The notes: generated from the sequence alone by a model not told the origin. Numbered from the stretch's first letter, positions 1-8,363 are shown. The stretch: 64,000 nt of DNA from Rhodoferax sp. BLA1 (GCF_013416775.1 NZ_SZVI01000005.1:62001-126000), one strand, 5' to 3'. Made by a program: numbers and translations.

Positions 1-2322
1 CGGCGCGAGCTGCTCTGGGCGCTGGCCGCGCTGCCCACGCTGCTGCTGGCCTACACCCTGCTGCTGATTCCTTTCACCCCGGCCATCAGCGACATCCGCA
101 AGGCCAAGGTCGATTTGCCCGCGCAGGTGCTGTCGAGCGACGGCAAGTTGCTGACCGAGTTCAAATGGGCCAACCGGGTCTGGGTGCCGCTCAAAGATGT
201 GGCGCCCTCGGTGGTGAACGCACTGGTCGCCACCGAAGACCACCGCTTTTACGAACACTTCGGGCTGGACTGGCGGCGCACCGCCTCAGCGGCGTTGCAC
301 ACCTTTTCGGGTGAGCGCCAAGGCGGCTCGACCCTGACCCAGCAACTCGCACGCAACCTGTTCCCGCAGGAGATTGGCCGCGCGCCCACACTCACGCGCA
401 AGCTCAAGGAAGCCATCACCGCGTTCAAGATCGAGGCGCTCTACACCAAGCCCGAGATTCTGGAGACCTACCTCAACACCGTGCCCTTTCTCTACAACGC
501 CTACGGCATCGAGATGGCGGCGCGCACCTATTTTGACAAGTCGGCCGACCAGCTCAGTGTGCTGGAAAGCGCCACGCTGGTGGGCATGCTCAAGGGCAAC
601 AGCTACTACAACCCGGTCCTCAACCCCGAGCGGGCGCTGCAGCGGCGCAACACCGTGCTGGCGCAAATGGTCAAACGGGGGCAGCTGGACGCCGCGCAGT
701 ACACCAGCCTGAGCAAACGCCCGCTGCGCATTGACTTTGAGCGTCAGGTGGAGGACAGCGGGCCGGTGCCACACTTTGCGGTGCAGCTGCGCAAATGGCT
801 GATCGACTGGGCCGACGACCACGACTACAACCTCTATGCCGACGGCCTGGTGGTGCACACCACCATCGACGCACGCCTGCAGACCCTGGCCAACCAGGCA
901 CTGGCGCGCCAGAGCCGCCACCTGCAAACCCTGGCCGACGCCGCCTGGCAGCCGCGCCGCGCCTGGGGACCGGACAGCGCCCTGGTCCAGACCCTTGTGC
1001 GCGAAACACCAGAATTCCGCCGTGCGGTCGAGGCGGGCCAAAATGCTGACGACGTGCTGAAGGCCTTGCTGAAAGACAGCAGCTTCATGGGCCAACTGCG
1101 CACCCAGAAAACCCGTTTGCAGGCAGGTTTTCTGGCACTGGACCCGCGCAACGGCCAGGTGCGCGCCTGGGTGGGCAGCCGCGACTTTGCGAATGAGCCG
1201 TTTGACCATGTGTCGCAGGCGCGGCGTCAACCCGGCTCCACCTTCAAACCTTTTGTTTACGGCGCTGCCTTCGACAAAGGCGCCAGCCCCGATGACACGC
1301 TGATCGACCAGGCGGTGGAGATCCCGCTGCCCGGCGGTGAAGTCTGGCGCCCCAGCGACGGTGGCCCGCCCAGCGACAAACCCATGCGTTTGCGTGACGC
1401 GCTGGCCTATTCCAAAAACACCATCACCGCCCAACTGATGCAATCCGTAGGCCCCGAGCGGGTGGCCCGGTTGGCACGTGCCATGGGCGTGAACGAAAGC
1501 CCGCTGGAGGCGGTGCCCGCGCTGGCCCTGGGCACCAGCCCGGTGAGCTTGAAGGAAATGGTCAGCGCCTACAGCAGCATCGCGCATGACGGCCAGTACC
1601 TGGCGCCGATGCTGGTCACCCGCATCGAAAACCGCCAGGGCGAGGTGCTGGCCGAGTTCGCCCCGGCCAAGCCACAGCGGGCCCTGTCGGCTCAAGCCAA
1701 CTACCAGCTGCTCGACGCGATGCGGGGTGTGGTGGATAAAGGCACCGGTGTGGCCATCCGCAGCCGCTACGGCATCCGCGCCGATGTGGCCGGCAAAACC
1801 GGCACCACCCAGGACAACACCGACGGCTGGTTCATCCTGATGCACCCGCAGCTGGTGGCCGGTGCCTGGGTAGGTTTCAACGATGGTCGCATCACCCTGC
1901 GCAGCGACTACTGGGGCCAGGGCGCACACAGCGCCTTGCCGATCGTGGGTGATGTCACCGCCCAGGCGCTGCGATCCAAGTTGATTGACTCACGCGTGCG
2001 TTTTGAGACACCGCCCGAGGGCTTTTTCAGCCAGCTGGCCAAGGGCTTGCGTGACTGGGCTCAAGGCCTGATGGCGCCCGAACCTACGCCGGTGCCACAA
2101 CCGGTGCGTCAGCCCGCCCCCATCCCGGACGAGGAGGTGGTGGTGGAGGAACCTGCTGTGCCAGCCAGCGAGCCGGTTGAGGTGGTGGCGTCCACGGTGA
2201 CGCTGCCTGCCAGTGCGCCGGTATCGCCCATTTCAGCCTCCAGCGCCGCGCCCACGCTGGGACCGGTGGCACCGGTGTCTGTGCCTGCACCTGCTGTGGT
2301 GCCCGATGACGCGGTGCGTTAG
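1..2322 (+). CDS. Class A penicillin-binding protein (PBP1A/1C-like), 5' end missing
   Basis: Bifunctional peptidoglycan synthase: an N-terminal glycosyltransferase polymerises lipid II and a transpeptidase cross-links the stem peptides, outside the inner membrane. The frame is open from the first base, so the start lies left of the window. A hydrophobic anchor (about bases 10-75) precedes the glycosyltransferase motifs EDHRFYEHFG and GGSTLTQQLARN. The transpeptidase triad is intact: STFK with the serine at 1237-1239, SKN at 1411-1419 and KTG at 1795-1803. The last ~60 residues are a Pro/Val/Ala-rich tail without recognisable fold. The DUF that typifies some PBP1C proteins is not obvious, so PBP1A versus 1C is left open. 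It stands alone; the next gene is convergent. Class A PBP is certain; the subclass is not. Confidence 0.93.
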   Translation, partial: RRELLWALAALPTLLLAYTLLLIPFTPAISDIRKAKVDLPAQVLSSDGKLLTEFKWANRVWVPLKDVAPSVVNALVATEDHRFYEHFGLDWRRTASAALHTFSGERQGGSTLTQQLARNLFPQEIGRAPTLTRKLKEAITAFKIEALYTKPEILETYLNTVPFLYNAYGIEMAARTYFDKSADQLSVLESATLVGMLKGNSYYNPVLNPERALQRRNTVLAQMVKRGQLDAAQYTSLSKRPLRIDFERQVEDSGPVPHFAVQLRKWLIDWADDHDYNLYADGLVVHTTIDARLQTLANQALARQSRHLQTLADAAWQPRRAWGPDSALVQTLVRETPEFRRAVEAGQNADDVLKALLKDSSFMGQLRTQKTRLQAGFLALDPRNGQVRAWVGSRDFANEPFDHVSQARRQPGSTFKPFVYGAAFDKGASPDDTLIDQAVEIPLPGGEVWRPSDGGPPSDKPMRLRDALAYSKNTITAQLMQSVGPERVARLARAMGVNESPLEAVPALALGTSPVSLKEMVSAYSSIAHDGQYLAPMLVTRIENRQGEVLAEFAPAKPQRALSAQANYQLLDAMRGVVDKGTGVAIRSRYGIRADVAGKTGTTQDNTDGWFILMHPQLVAGAWVGFNDGRITLRSDYWGQGAHSALPIVGDVTAQALRSKLIDSRVRFETPPEGFFSQLAKGLRDWAQGLMAPEPTPVPQPVRQPAPIPDEEVVVEEPAVPASEPVEVVASTVTLPASAPVSPISASSAAPTLGPVAPVSVPAPAVVPDDAVR

Positions 2323-2383
2323 GGCCGGGTTCATTCGCTGACGTGCTGCTCTGTGGGTAGGCCATGTGAGCTTGAGCGCGAGG

Positions 2384-2564
2384 CCTCAGACGCGCTGTGC
2401 TTTGCGACATCGGCCCCCCGCCCAAACTCACACGGCCCGAGAACATCGCCGGGACTCAGCTTTTTTCAGGGGTCAGGCTGTTGAACGGTGGCGAACCAAA
2501 GTGCGCGCCGCAGCGGGTGGGGTGTTGGGGTCCACCGATGTCGCAAAGCGCAGCGCGTCTGAGG
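2384..2564. repeat. Long inverted repeat, two 30-bp arms, 121-bp spacer
   Basis: The stretch 2384-2413 is the reverse complement of 2535-2564 with one mismatch in 30 bases. It fills most of the 302-bp gap between the convergent PBP and RIO kinase genes, which holds no credible gene. The arms are far too long and well matched for an ordinary terminator, and the spacer carries no open frame I recognise. It may be a recombination scar, a small non-autonomous element or a bidirectional terminator; I see no target-site duplication. Confidence 0.8.
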
Positions 2565-2591
2565 TGGGCGCCAATACCCCACCCGCTGCCA

Positions 2592-2615
2592 CCCAAGACG
2601 TGAGACGGTCTTGGG
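2592..2615 (-). terminator. Hairpin after the RIO kinase gene
   Basis: CCCAAGAC (2592-2599) pairs perfectly with GTCTTGGG (2608-2615), 9 bases beyond the stop codon of the leftward gene. There is no run of T after it, so it may act as an mRNA-stabilising hairpin or need Rho. Confidence 0.5.
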
Positions 2616-2624
2616 CCGCCAGCC

Positions 2625-3503
2625 TCAGCCCGCCGTCGCCATCCGCAGCCGACGCGCCGCGTCTTCAGCCCGGGCGTCGTCAATCTCGCGCAACACCGCC
2701 TGCATGTCGACACTGGCTTGTGAGCGCTCAAAACGACCTGTGAGCGGCATGTCCACACTCAGCAGCCCGGCCTGGTACAGGCTCCAGATTTCCGGGCCGT
2801 ACTCGGTGGCCAGCAGTTCGGGGGCGAACTGGCCAAAGAAGTCGCGCAGATTCGCCACGTCGCGCAGCAACATGCGCTGGGCGTGGTTGTTGCCCGCCGC
2901 ATCCACCGCCTGCGGCAGGTCGATGATCACCGGCTCATCCACACCGTCGGCCCCATCCACTCCGGGGGTGTGCGCCAGCAGGATGTTGAACTCGGACAAA
3001 TCTCCGTGCACCACCCCGGCGCCCAGCATACGCACCACCTCTTTGATCAGCGTGGCGTGGTGTTGGCGCGCCTGCTCGGGCGTGAAGGCCACATCGTTCA
3101 GGCGCGGGGCGGCGTCGCCCTGGGCGTCGGTCACCAGTTCCATCAGCAACACACCGTCGCAAAAGTTGTAGGGCTGGGGCACCCGCACACCGGCGGCGGC
3201 CAGGCGGTAGAGCGCGTCGACCTCGGCGCTTTGCCAGGCGGCCTCTTGCTCCTGGCGGCCAAACTTGCTGCCCTTGGCCATGGCGCGGGCCGAGCGTGAG
3301 TTTTTCACCTTGCGGTTTTCGGTGTAGTCCACCGCCTGGCGAAAGCTGCGCTGGGTGGCCTCTTTGTAGATCTTGGCGCAGCGCGTCTCCGCACCGCAGC
3401 GCACCACAAACACCATCGCCTCCTTGCCACTCATGAGCTGGCGCACCACGCTGTCGATCAGACCCTCTTCAATCAGGGACATCAGTCGGGCAGGTGGTTT
3501 CAT
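2625..3503 (-). CDS. RIO1-family protein kinase
   Basis: A 292-residue atypical serine kinase/ATPase of the RIO family. In bacteria these are usually short kinase-only proteins; the archaeal and eukaryotic relatives act in ribosome maturation, while the bacterial role is poorly known. Visible motifs are the flexible P-loop region with SGKEAMVF (residues 25-32), an ATP-anchoring lysine in CAKIYK (about K44), the catalytic loop VHGDLSEFN (D168, N173) and the metal-binding IIDLPQAV (D195). All key residues are present. The C-terminal ~60 residues are helical and charged. It is transcribed alone, towards the PBP gene, with a hairpin directly after the stop. Start ATG at 3503 is the first in frame; no strong Shine-Dalgarno is visible. 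Confidence 0.9.
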   Translation of the reverse strand: MKPPARLMSLIEEGLIDSVVRQLMSGKEAMVFVVRCGAETRCAKIYKEATQRSFRQAVDYTENRKVKNSRSARAMAKGSKFGRQEQEAAWQSAEVDALYRLAAAGVRVPQPYNFCDGVLLMELVTDAQGDAAPRLNDVAFTPEQARQHHATLIKEVVRMLGAGVVHGDLSEFNILLAHTPGVDGADGVDEPVIIDLPQAVDAAGNNHAQRMLLRDVANLRDFFGQFAPELLATEYGPEIWSLYQAGLLSVDMPLTGRFERSQASVDMQAVLREIDDARAEDAARRLRMATAG

Positions 3504-3555
3504 GGGGCGTTGGGTCGGGGCTGAGGGAGCTGGATTGTCAGCCCCAGCGCCTAAA

Positions 3556-4680
3556 TCAGCCCAGTGCGTCTGGCTGAAGCCCTACTGGGGGTGTTTCAGG
3601 CAGTGCCAGAAATGTGCGCAAGCGTGCCAGTTCCTCCGCCAGCGCCTGCGCAAACCTCGCGTCCTTGGGTGGACTGCCCGCCACATAACCCAGGTCCACC
3701 TCCAGCTGGTCACCACGCACTGCCAGATTGCCCCAGCCAATGACCTGCTCGCGCCACAACAGCGGCAGCGCGTAATAACCACGCACCCGCTTGGGCGCCG
3801 GGGTGTAGGCCTCAAAACGGTAGGCCCAGCCCCAGAACAGCTCAAACCGGCGCCGGTCCCAGACCACCGGGTCAAACGGGGCCAAGAGCCGCAGCACATC
3901 GCTGTTGGCCTGGCGGCGGGTCCCCGGGTTTTCATCGGCTGGCCAGTACCAGGTGACACCGTCGATGCGGGCGCTGGTCAGGCGCTGTTTGGCCCGCTGG
4001 AACGCAGCGGCGCGCTGGGTCGCCCACTGCGGCGTACCACCACGCAGGTGGCTGATCAGCTCACCGAGCGAGCGCTCGGGCAAAGGTGCGTATTTGTTCA
4101 CGATCACATCCACCAGCGCGTCCATGGCCTGGGCCGGGTCCGGCGCGGCTTCTGACATGCCGTCGCGCACGGCATAGGTGCGCACACCACTCACACGCCC
4201 GGCAATCCGCAGCAGGCCGCGGTAGTGCATGTCGTCAAGCAGTTGGGTGCTGGCGTTGGACGAGCCGCCAAACCAGTTGCGCGCCGAGCCGTGGGCAAAG
4301 TGGGCGTCCACCTCACGCGGGTGCACCACACCATGGGCCCGCACAAAGTCCAGCACAGCTTGCGCCTGCGTAGCACGTTCTGGCGTCCACACCGCCTGCG
4401 GCACACGTGGGTGCATCAGCGCCTGGGTGCTGCGTGGCACAAAGCCGTAGTTGACAAAAAAGTCTTCTTCAACATCAAGTTGGGGGTAACGCCGCTCCAG
4501 ATCACCGGCGCGGTAAGCCTTGACGCGGTGGCGCAGGGTCAGGTCTTGCGCACGCGCTGGGGCGCGGATCGGGTCGGCCTGCACAAAACCCAGCTTTGCG
4601 ATGGCCGCAGGCAGTGTGGTGGGTGCAAACAGACTGCGGGCCAGCGCAAACCGGCGCAGTTGGTGGAGGGTGATGGCCAT
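3556..4680 (-). CDS. AlkX/YcaQ-family winged-helix DNA glycosylase
   Basis: A 374-residue member of the YcaQ (COG3214, HTH_42) family. Members studied in E. coli and Streptomyces are glycosylases that unhook interstrand crosslinks and remove bulky N7-alkylguanine. The catalytic QxD motif is visible as GFVQADPIR near residue 30. I placed the start at ATG 4680 rather than the upstream in-frame ATG at 4731, because family members begin close to ITLHQLRRFAL and because the predicted promoter and LexA box lie between the two ATGs. It is divergent from alkC, and the intergenic 100 bp hold one LexA-type box overlapping both predicted promoters. The neighbourhood (AlkC, AlkB) strongly supports a role in alkylation damage repair. 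Confidence 0.85.
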   Translation of the reverse strand: MAITLHQLRRFALARSLFAPTTLPAAIAKLGFVQADPIRAPARAQDLTLRHRVKAYRAGDLERRYPQLDVEEDFFVNYGFVPRSTQALMHPRVPQAVWTPERATQAQAVLDFVRAHGVVHPREVDAHFAHGSARNWFGGSSNASTQLLDDMHYRGLLRIAGRVSGVRTYAVRDGMSEAAPDPAQAMDALVDVIVNKYAPLPERSLGELISHLRGGTPQWATQRAAAFQRAKQRLTSARIDGVTWYWPADENPGTRRQANSDVLRLLAPFDPVVWDRRRFELFWGWAYRFEAYTPAPKRVRGYYALPLLWREQVIGWGNLAVRGDQLEVDLGYVAGSPPKDARFAQALAEELARLRTFLALPETPPVGLQPDALG

Positions 4681-4692
4681 GGTGCCCAGCCT

Positions 4693-4721
4693 TTGGTAAC
4701 TGTGTAAAAATACAGTATATC
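4693..4721 (+). promoter_or_regulatory. Predicted alkC promoter
   Basis: TTGGTA (4693-4698) and TATATC (4716-4721) are 17 bp apart, a standard sigma-70 spacing. The spacer is almost entirely the LexA-type box, so repressor binding there would block the promoter. Start of alkC is 60 bp downstream of the -10. Confidence 0.5.
4700..4715. promoter_or_regulatory. LexA-type SOS box
   Basis: CTGTGTAAAAATACAG fits the gamma/betaproteobacterial LexA consensus CTGT-N8-ACAG exactly and has the AT-rich centre typical of functional boxes; flanks are AA and TA. It lies between divergent genes for a YcaQ-like glycosylase and AlkC, inside both predicted promoters. That the site is bound by LexA is inference. 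Confidence 0.75.
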
Positions 4722-4739
4722 TGCCAGACATTGGGTCAA
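4712..4739 (-). promoter_or_regulatory. Predicted promoter of the ycaQ-like gene
   Basis: Read on the minus strand, TTGACC (complement of 4734-4739) and TACTGT (complement of 4712-4717) are 16 bp apart. The -10 overlaps the LexA-type box. Transcription would begin near 4705, leaving a ~25-base leader before the ATG at 4680 and arguing against the upstream ATG. Confidence 0.45.
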
Positions 4740-4780
4740 CAATCCCATGTCACACCTCTTGAACACAAGCACCCTCCACC

Positions 4781-5896
4781 ATGGCTGAACCCCTGATCAA
4801 ACAATACGGCGCCGACGTGCCACAGGCCATAACCAGCATGATTGCACCGGTCTACCCGGCCTTTGACTCTGCCGGTTTTGTGGCCGAGGTGATGGACGGT
4901 TTTGAGGAGCTGGCGCTGATGGCGCGTGGCCAACACATCGCCCGAGCACTGCGCCGCTTCTTGCCGGGCGACTACCCTGAGGCACTGGCCATCCTGATGG
5001 CGTCGGTAGAGCAACCCCATGGCCGCGACCCGAGCCTGACGCTGGGCTCGTTTTTGTACCTGCCGCACACCTTGTTTGTGGCCAGCTACGGGCTGGACCA
5101 CTTCGAGGCGTCGATGGCCGCCCAACACGCATTGACCCAGCGCTTCAGCGCCGAGTTCAGCATCCGCCCGTTTCTGGAGCAGCACACGCAAGCCACACTG
5201 GCGCGGTTCAGGGTCTGGGCCACCGACCCGAGCGAACATGTGCGCCGCCTGGTGTCTGAGGGCTCGCGCCCGCGCCTGCCCTGGGCGCCACGCTTGCGTC
5301 AGTTCCAGGCCGACCCGACGCCGGTGCTGGCCCTGCTGGAGCTGCTCAAGGACGACCCGGCGCTCTATGTGCGCCGCTCGGTGGCCAACAACCTCAACGA
5401 CATTGGCAAGGACCACCCCGAGCTGTTGACCCGCATCACCCAGGCCTGGCTACAAGATGCCAGTCCAGAGCGGGCCTGGATCGTGAACCACGCGCTGCGC
5501 TCGGCGGTCAAACGCGGCGAAGCCGGTGCGCTCACCGTGCTGGGTTTTGGCCAGGCCGCGCAGCTGGCTGTGGGCCAGGTCCAGATCAGCCCCGGCCAAG
5601 CGGTGATGGGTGGTGCGGTGCAGATCAGTTTTGCCTTGACCAATGCCCAGAAGCAGCCGCAAAAAGTGCTGGTGGACTTGGCGGTGCACTATGTCAAGGC
5701 CAATGGTCAAACCCGCGCCAAGGTGTTCAAACTGACCACGCTGGAGCTGGCACCCGGTCAGACCGTGCAACTGTCCAAAAAACTCTCCTTGGCTGAGATG
5801 ACGACCCGCAAACACTACCCTGGGGCCCACCCGGTGGCGGTATTGCTCAACGGCCAGGCGCAGCCGCTCGGCGCGTTTGAGCTGGTGCCGGGTTGA
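4781..5896 (+). CDS. alkC: DNA alkylation repair glycosylase AlkC
   Basis: A 371-residue AlkC-family glycosylase. The family excises N3- and N1-alkylated purines without base flipping, using a HEAT-like repeat fold that cradles DNA. The N-terminal two thirds are helical repeats, with signature stretches LGSFLYLPHTLFVASYGL (about 88-105), HVRRLVSEGSRPRLPW (about 153-168) and LYVRRSVANNLNDIGKDHP (about 191-209). The C-terminal ~100 residues (from about 268) look beta-rich, with alternating hydrophobics, and fit the Ig-like domain found in the long AlkC subtype. It is divergent from the YcaQ-like gene and shares its LexA-type box. alkB follows 88 bp later, separated by a palindromic repeat, so the two may or may not share a transcript. 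Confidence 0.9.
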   Translation: MAEPLIKQYGADVPQAITSMIAPVYPAFDSAGFVAEVMDGFEELALMARGQHIARALRRFLPGDYPEALAILMASVEQPHGRDPSLTLGSFLYLPHTLFVASYGLDHFEASMAAQHALTQRFSAEFSIRPFLEQHTQATLARFRVWATDPSEHVRRLVSEGSRPRLPWAPRLRQFQADPTPVLALLELLKDDPALYVRRSVANNLNDIGKDHPELLTRITQAWLQDASPERAWIVNHALRSAVKRGEAGALTVLGFGQAAQLAVGQVQISPGQAVMGGAVQISFALTNAQKQPQKVLVDLAVHYVKANGQTRAKVFKLTTLELAPGQTVQLSKKLSLAEMTTRKHYPGAHPVAVLLNGQAQPLGAFELVPG

Positions 5897-5915
5897 TGGA
5901 CCGATTCTTGTGCAT

Positions 5916-5962
5916 CAAATTGGCCTATAGCCCTTTGATCACAAGGGCCAATAGCTATCAAT
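5916..5962 (+). repeat. Palindromic intergenic repeat, copy 1
   Basis: One of a family of ~46-bp elements in this window with the shape TTGGCC-TCTAGCCC, a short centre, then GGGCTA-nTAGCTATCA. The core arms TAGCCCTTxx and xxAAGGGCTA form a hairpin. This copy lies between alkC and alkB in the orientation called plus here. Confidence 0.85.
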
Positions 5963-5984
5963 AAAGGAATGCAACGGACGTGCC

Positions 5985-6644
5985 ATGGACCTCTTTGACG
6001 ACCTGCCACCGGAGCCGGATGCGACACCCACAAGCCTCGGGCCGGGTGCACTGCTGCTGCGTGGTTTCGTCTTGAACGAAGCGCCCGAACTGCTGCAAGC
6101 GGTTGAGGCCGTGCTGCAACAGGCACCGCTACGGCATATGCAAACGCCAGGCGGTTACACCATGTCAGTGTCGACCAGCAGCTGCGGCCCACTGGGCTGG
6201 GTGTCCGACCCGCGTGGTTACCGCTATGCGGCGCAAGACCCGCTCTCAGGCCAGGCTTGGCCAGCCATGCCCGCTGTTGGTCTGGCGCTGGCTCAGCAGG
6301 CTGCAGCGCTGGCCGGTTACCCGCATTTTGCGCCCGACGCCTGCCTGATCAACCAGTACCAACCCGGCGCCAAACTCTCCTTGCACCAGGACCGCGATGA
6401 GCAGGACCTGAGCGCACCCATCGTCTCGCTGTCACTGGGCCTGCCTGCGGTGTTTCTGTTTGGCACAAGCAGCCGCCAAGACCGGCCGCAACGTTACCGG
6501 CTGGTGCATGGCGACGTGGTGGTGTGGGGTGGTCCGTCGCGGCTGGCGTTTCATGGTGTGGCGGCACTGGCCGAGGGGGAACATGCGCTGCTGGGCAGGC
6601 GGCGTATCAACCTGACGTTTCGCCAGGTCAGGCGCGGCACCTGA
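5985..6644 (+). CDS. alkB: Alpha-ketoglutarate-dependent dioxygenase AlkB
   Basis: A 219-residue Fe(II)/2-oxoglutarate dioxygenase that oxidatively demethylates 1-methyladenine and 3-methylcytosine in DNA. The facial triad is visible: HxD as LHQDRDEQD (H134, D136) and the distal histidine in RLAFHGVA (H190). The 2-oxoglutarate-binding RxxxxxR is RINLTFR (R207, R213). The substrate-lid motif NQYQPGAKLSLHQD matches the canonical AlkB NxYxPGxxLxxHxD. Length equals E. coli AlkB (216). It completes an alkylation-repair cluster with the AlkX/YcaQ-like and AlkC genes. Unlike the Ada regulon arrangement there is no ada homologue in view; SOS-type control of the neighbours is suggested by the LexA box upstream of alkC. 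Confidence 0.95.
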   Translation: MDLFDDLPPEPDATPTSLGPGALLLRGFVLNEAPELLQAVEAVLQQAPLRHMQTPGGYTMSVSTSSCGPLGWVSDPRGYRYAAQDPLSGQAWPAMPAVGLALAQQAAALAGYPHFAPDACLINQYQPGAKLSLHQDRDEQDLSAPIVSLSLGLPAVFLFGTSSRQDRPQRYRLVHGDVVVWGGPSRLAFHGVAALAEGEHALLGRRRINLTFRQVRRGT

Positions 6645-6649
6645 AGGTA

Positions 6650-6697
6650 TTTTTGGCCTCTCGCCCTTTAACAACAAGGGAAGGCAGCTATTAATAC
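6650..6697 (+). repeat. Palindromic intergenic repeat, copy 2
   Basis: Diverged copy after alkB: TTTTTGGCCTCTCGCCC, then AAGGGAAGGCAGCTATTAA. It sits between the convergent alkB and LysR genes, where the hairpin could terminate transcription. Confidence 0.75.
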
Positions 6698-6705
6698 AGT
6701 AGCAG

Positions 6706-7623
6706 TCAAGGCGCCTGTTCAAAGTGCGCGGTCAGCAGCGCCAGCGCATGGCGCACCTTGGCGGGCTGTTCACCCCGGCGCGGGGTGATGGCGTAAATCG
6801 GCATAACGGGCAGCTGCCAGCCCGGCAACACCGGCAGCAGGCGCCCGTCCACCAGCGCGCGGCGGTCATCGTCGCTGACCACCACGCTGATGCCCCAGCC
6901 CGCCACACACAGGGCGTGCAAGGCGGTGACTTGGCTGGCGTGGGCGCGGCTGTGCACCTGCACCGCCACCTCGTCACCGGCTGCGTTGTGCAGCAGCAAG
7001 GTGTCGTCACCACCGGTTGAGGGCCTGCCGCCAAGCCAGTCGTGCGTGGCCAGATCCTGCGGCTGCTGCGGCCAGCCGCGCTCGGCCAGGTAGGCCGGTG
7101 CGGCGCACATCTGCGCGGCCATGCCGCCAAGCTTGCGCGCCACCAGGCTGGAGTCAGGCAGCTTGCCTGCACGCAGGGCGATGTCCACCCGCTCTTTTAT
7201 CAGGTCGATCAGCGCGTCGTCGAGCAGCAGGCGCAGCGTCAGCCGGGGGTGCTGGCGCAAGGGCGCGAGCGCCTGCGCCAGCAAGCCGCCCATGCCAATC
7301 GGCGCGGCAATACGCAGCTCACCCTCGGGCTCGTCGCGGTGGCGCGCCAGCGCCTGCTCGGCACTGCGGGCCGCAGCCACCATGGCACGGCAGCCTTCGA
7401 TGTAGCGTTCACCGGCCTCGGTCAGCGTGAGCTTGCGGGTAGAGCGGTGTAACAGCGCCAGCCCCAGGGCCGACTCCAGCTGGCGCAGGTGCTGGCTCAC
7501 CGCCGAGGGCGTCATCTGCAGCTGGCGTGCCGCTGCCGACAGCGAGCCGGTGGCCACCACCTCGGCAAACACCGCCATGCGTTTGAGTTGGTCCATCTGC
7601 GCCATGTGTTGCGCCCTATTCAT
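6706..7623 (-). CDS. LysR-family transcriptional regulator
   Basis: A 305-residue LysR regulator: N-terminal winged helix-turn-helix with the signature GSLSAAARQLQMTPSAVSQHLRQLE (residues about 27-51) and a C-terminal periplasmic-binding-like effector domain. It is divergent from the NAD(P)-binding oxidoreductase gene with 95 bp between, the classic arrangement in which a LysR protein controls the neighbour and itself. A TAGTTTTACTTCACAG...TTAGTCAAATTGACCATCTAGTCAA stretch in the gap carries short TAGT/GTCAA repeats that could be the binding sites. Start 7623 is the first ATG; ATGs at 7605 and 7596 are possible alternatives, since none has a clear ribosome site. Confidence 0.9.
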   Translation of the reverse strand: MNRAQHMAQMDQLKRMAVFAEVVATGSLSAAARQLQMTPSAVSQHLRQLESALGLALLHRSTRKLTLTEAGERYIEGCRAMVAAARSAEQALARHRDEPEGELRIAAPIGMGGLLAQALAPLRQHPRLTLRLLLDDALIDLIKERVDIALRAGKLPDSSLVARKLGGMAAQMCAAPAYLAERGWPQQPQDLATHDWLGGRPSTGGDDTLLLHNAAGDEVAVQVHSRAHASQVTALHALCVAGWGISVVVSDDDRRALVDGRLLPVLPGWQLPVMPIYAITPRRGEQPAKVRHALALLTAHFEQAP

Positions 7624-7718
7624 TAGTTTTACTTCACAGTGTTAGTCAAATTGACCATCTAGTCAATGCTTTGTGAAGCAAAGACACTATCAGCATCTTA
7701 AACACACCGGAGATCACC

Positions 7719-8363
7719 ATGAAAATTGCACTCGTTGGCGCCACAGGTTTTGTCGGCGCCCCCTTGTTGACCGAGTTGTTGAGCCGCGGCCACCAGGTCA
7801 CCGTGCTGGCGCGTAACCCGGCCAAACTCAGCGCCCAGCCGGGTTTGACCGTGGTGCAGGCCGACGCGCTGAACGCGGCCCAAGTGGCACAGGCCGTGGC
7901 CGGGCATGACGCCGTCGTCAGCGCCTACAACCCGGGCTGGACCGAGCCGCGCATCCACGACCTGTTCCTGGAAGGCACCGCCGCCATCGTGGCAGGCACA
8001 AAGCAAGCCGGTGTCAAACGCTTTTTGATGGTGGGTGGCGCAGGCAGCCTGTTTGTGGCGCCCGGTGTGCAACTGGTGGACACCGCTGGTTTCCCGGCCG
8101 AGTACAAACAAGGCGCCCTGGCCGCGCGCGAGGCGCTGAACAGGCTCAAGCTCGAAACCAGCCTGGACTGGACCTTTTTGTCGCCCCCGATCATCCTGGC
8201 ACCAGGTGTGCGCACCGGCCAGTACCGCACCGGTCTGGACCACCCGCTGCCCGGCGAGGGTGAGGCACCTGCCGCCATTTCGGTGGAAGACATGGCCGTG
8301 GCCATCGTCGACGAGCTGGAACAGCCGCGCCACATCCAGCAGCGCTTTACAGTGGCAAATTAA
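7719..8363 (+). CDS. NAD(P)-binding oxidoreductase, NmrA/atypical SDR type
   Basis: A 214-residue Rossmann-fold protein with the dinucleotide-binding motif GATGFVGAPLL (residues 7-17) followed by a basic residue after strand 2 (LARNP), suggesting NADPH. The fold and length match the YwnB/NmrA-like NAD(P)H-binding group, whose members are often stress-induced reductases of unknown substrate. The conserved segments VGGAGSLF and WTFLSPP are typical. A clear ribosome site (GGAG at 7709-7712) precedes ATG 7719. It is divergent from the LysR gene, which probably regulates it. Substrate not predictable. Confidence 0.85.
   Translation: MKIALVGATGFVGAPLLTELLSRGHQVTVLARNPAKLSAQPGLTVVQADALNAAQVAQAVAGHDAVVSAYNPGWTEPRIHDLFLEGTAAIVAGTKQAGVKRFLMVGGAGSLFVAPGVQLVDTAGFPAEYKQGALAAREALNRLKLETSLDWTFLSPPIILAPGVRTGQYRTGLDHPLPGEGEAPAAISVEDMAVAIVDELEQPRHIQQRFTVAN

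Noticed and set aside
286..1929. A 547-codon open frame on the minus strand opposite the penicillin-binding protein gene
   Set aside because: It lies entirely opposite a gene with intact catalytic motifs; its product has no recognisable domain and the composition typical of antisense frames in GC-rich DNA.
2323..2624. Small open frames between the PBP and RIO kinase genes
   Set aside because: They run through the long inverted repeat, have no ribosome site and no recognisable product.
4681..4731. Longer N-terminus of the YcaQ-like protein from ATG 4731
   Set aside because: The added 17 residues do not resemble the family and the extension would be encoded across the predicted promoter and LexA-type box.
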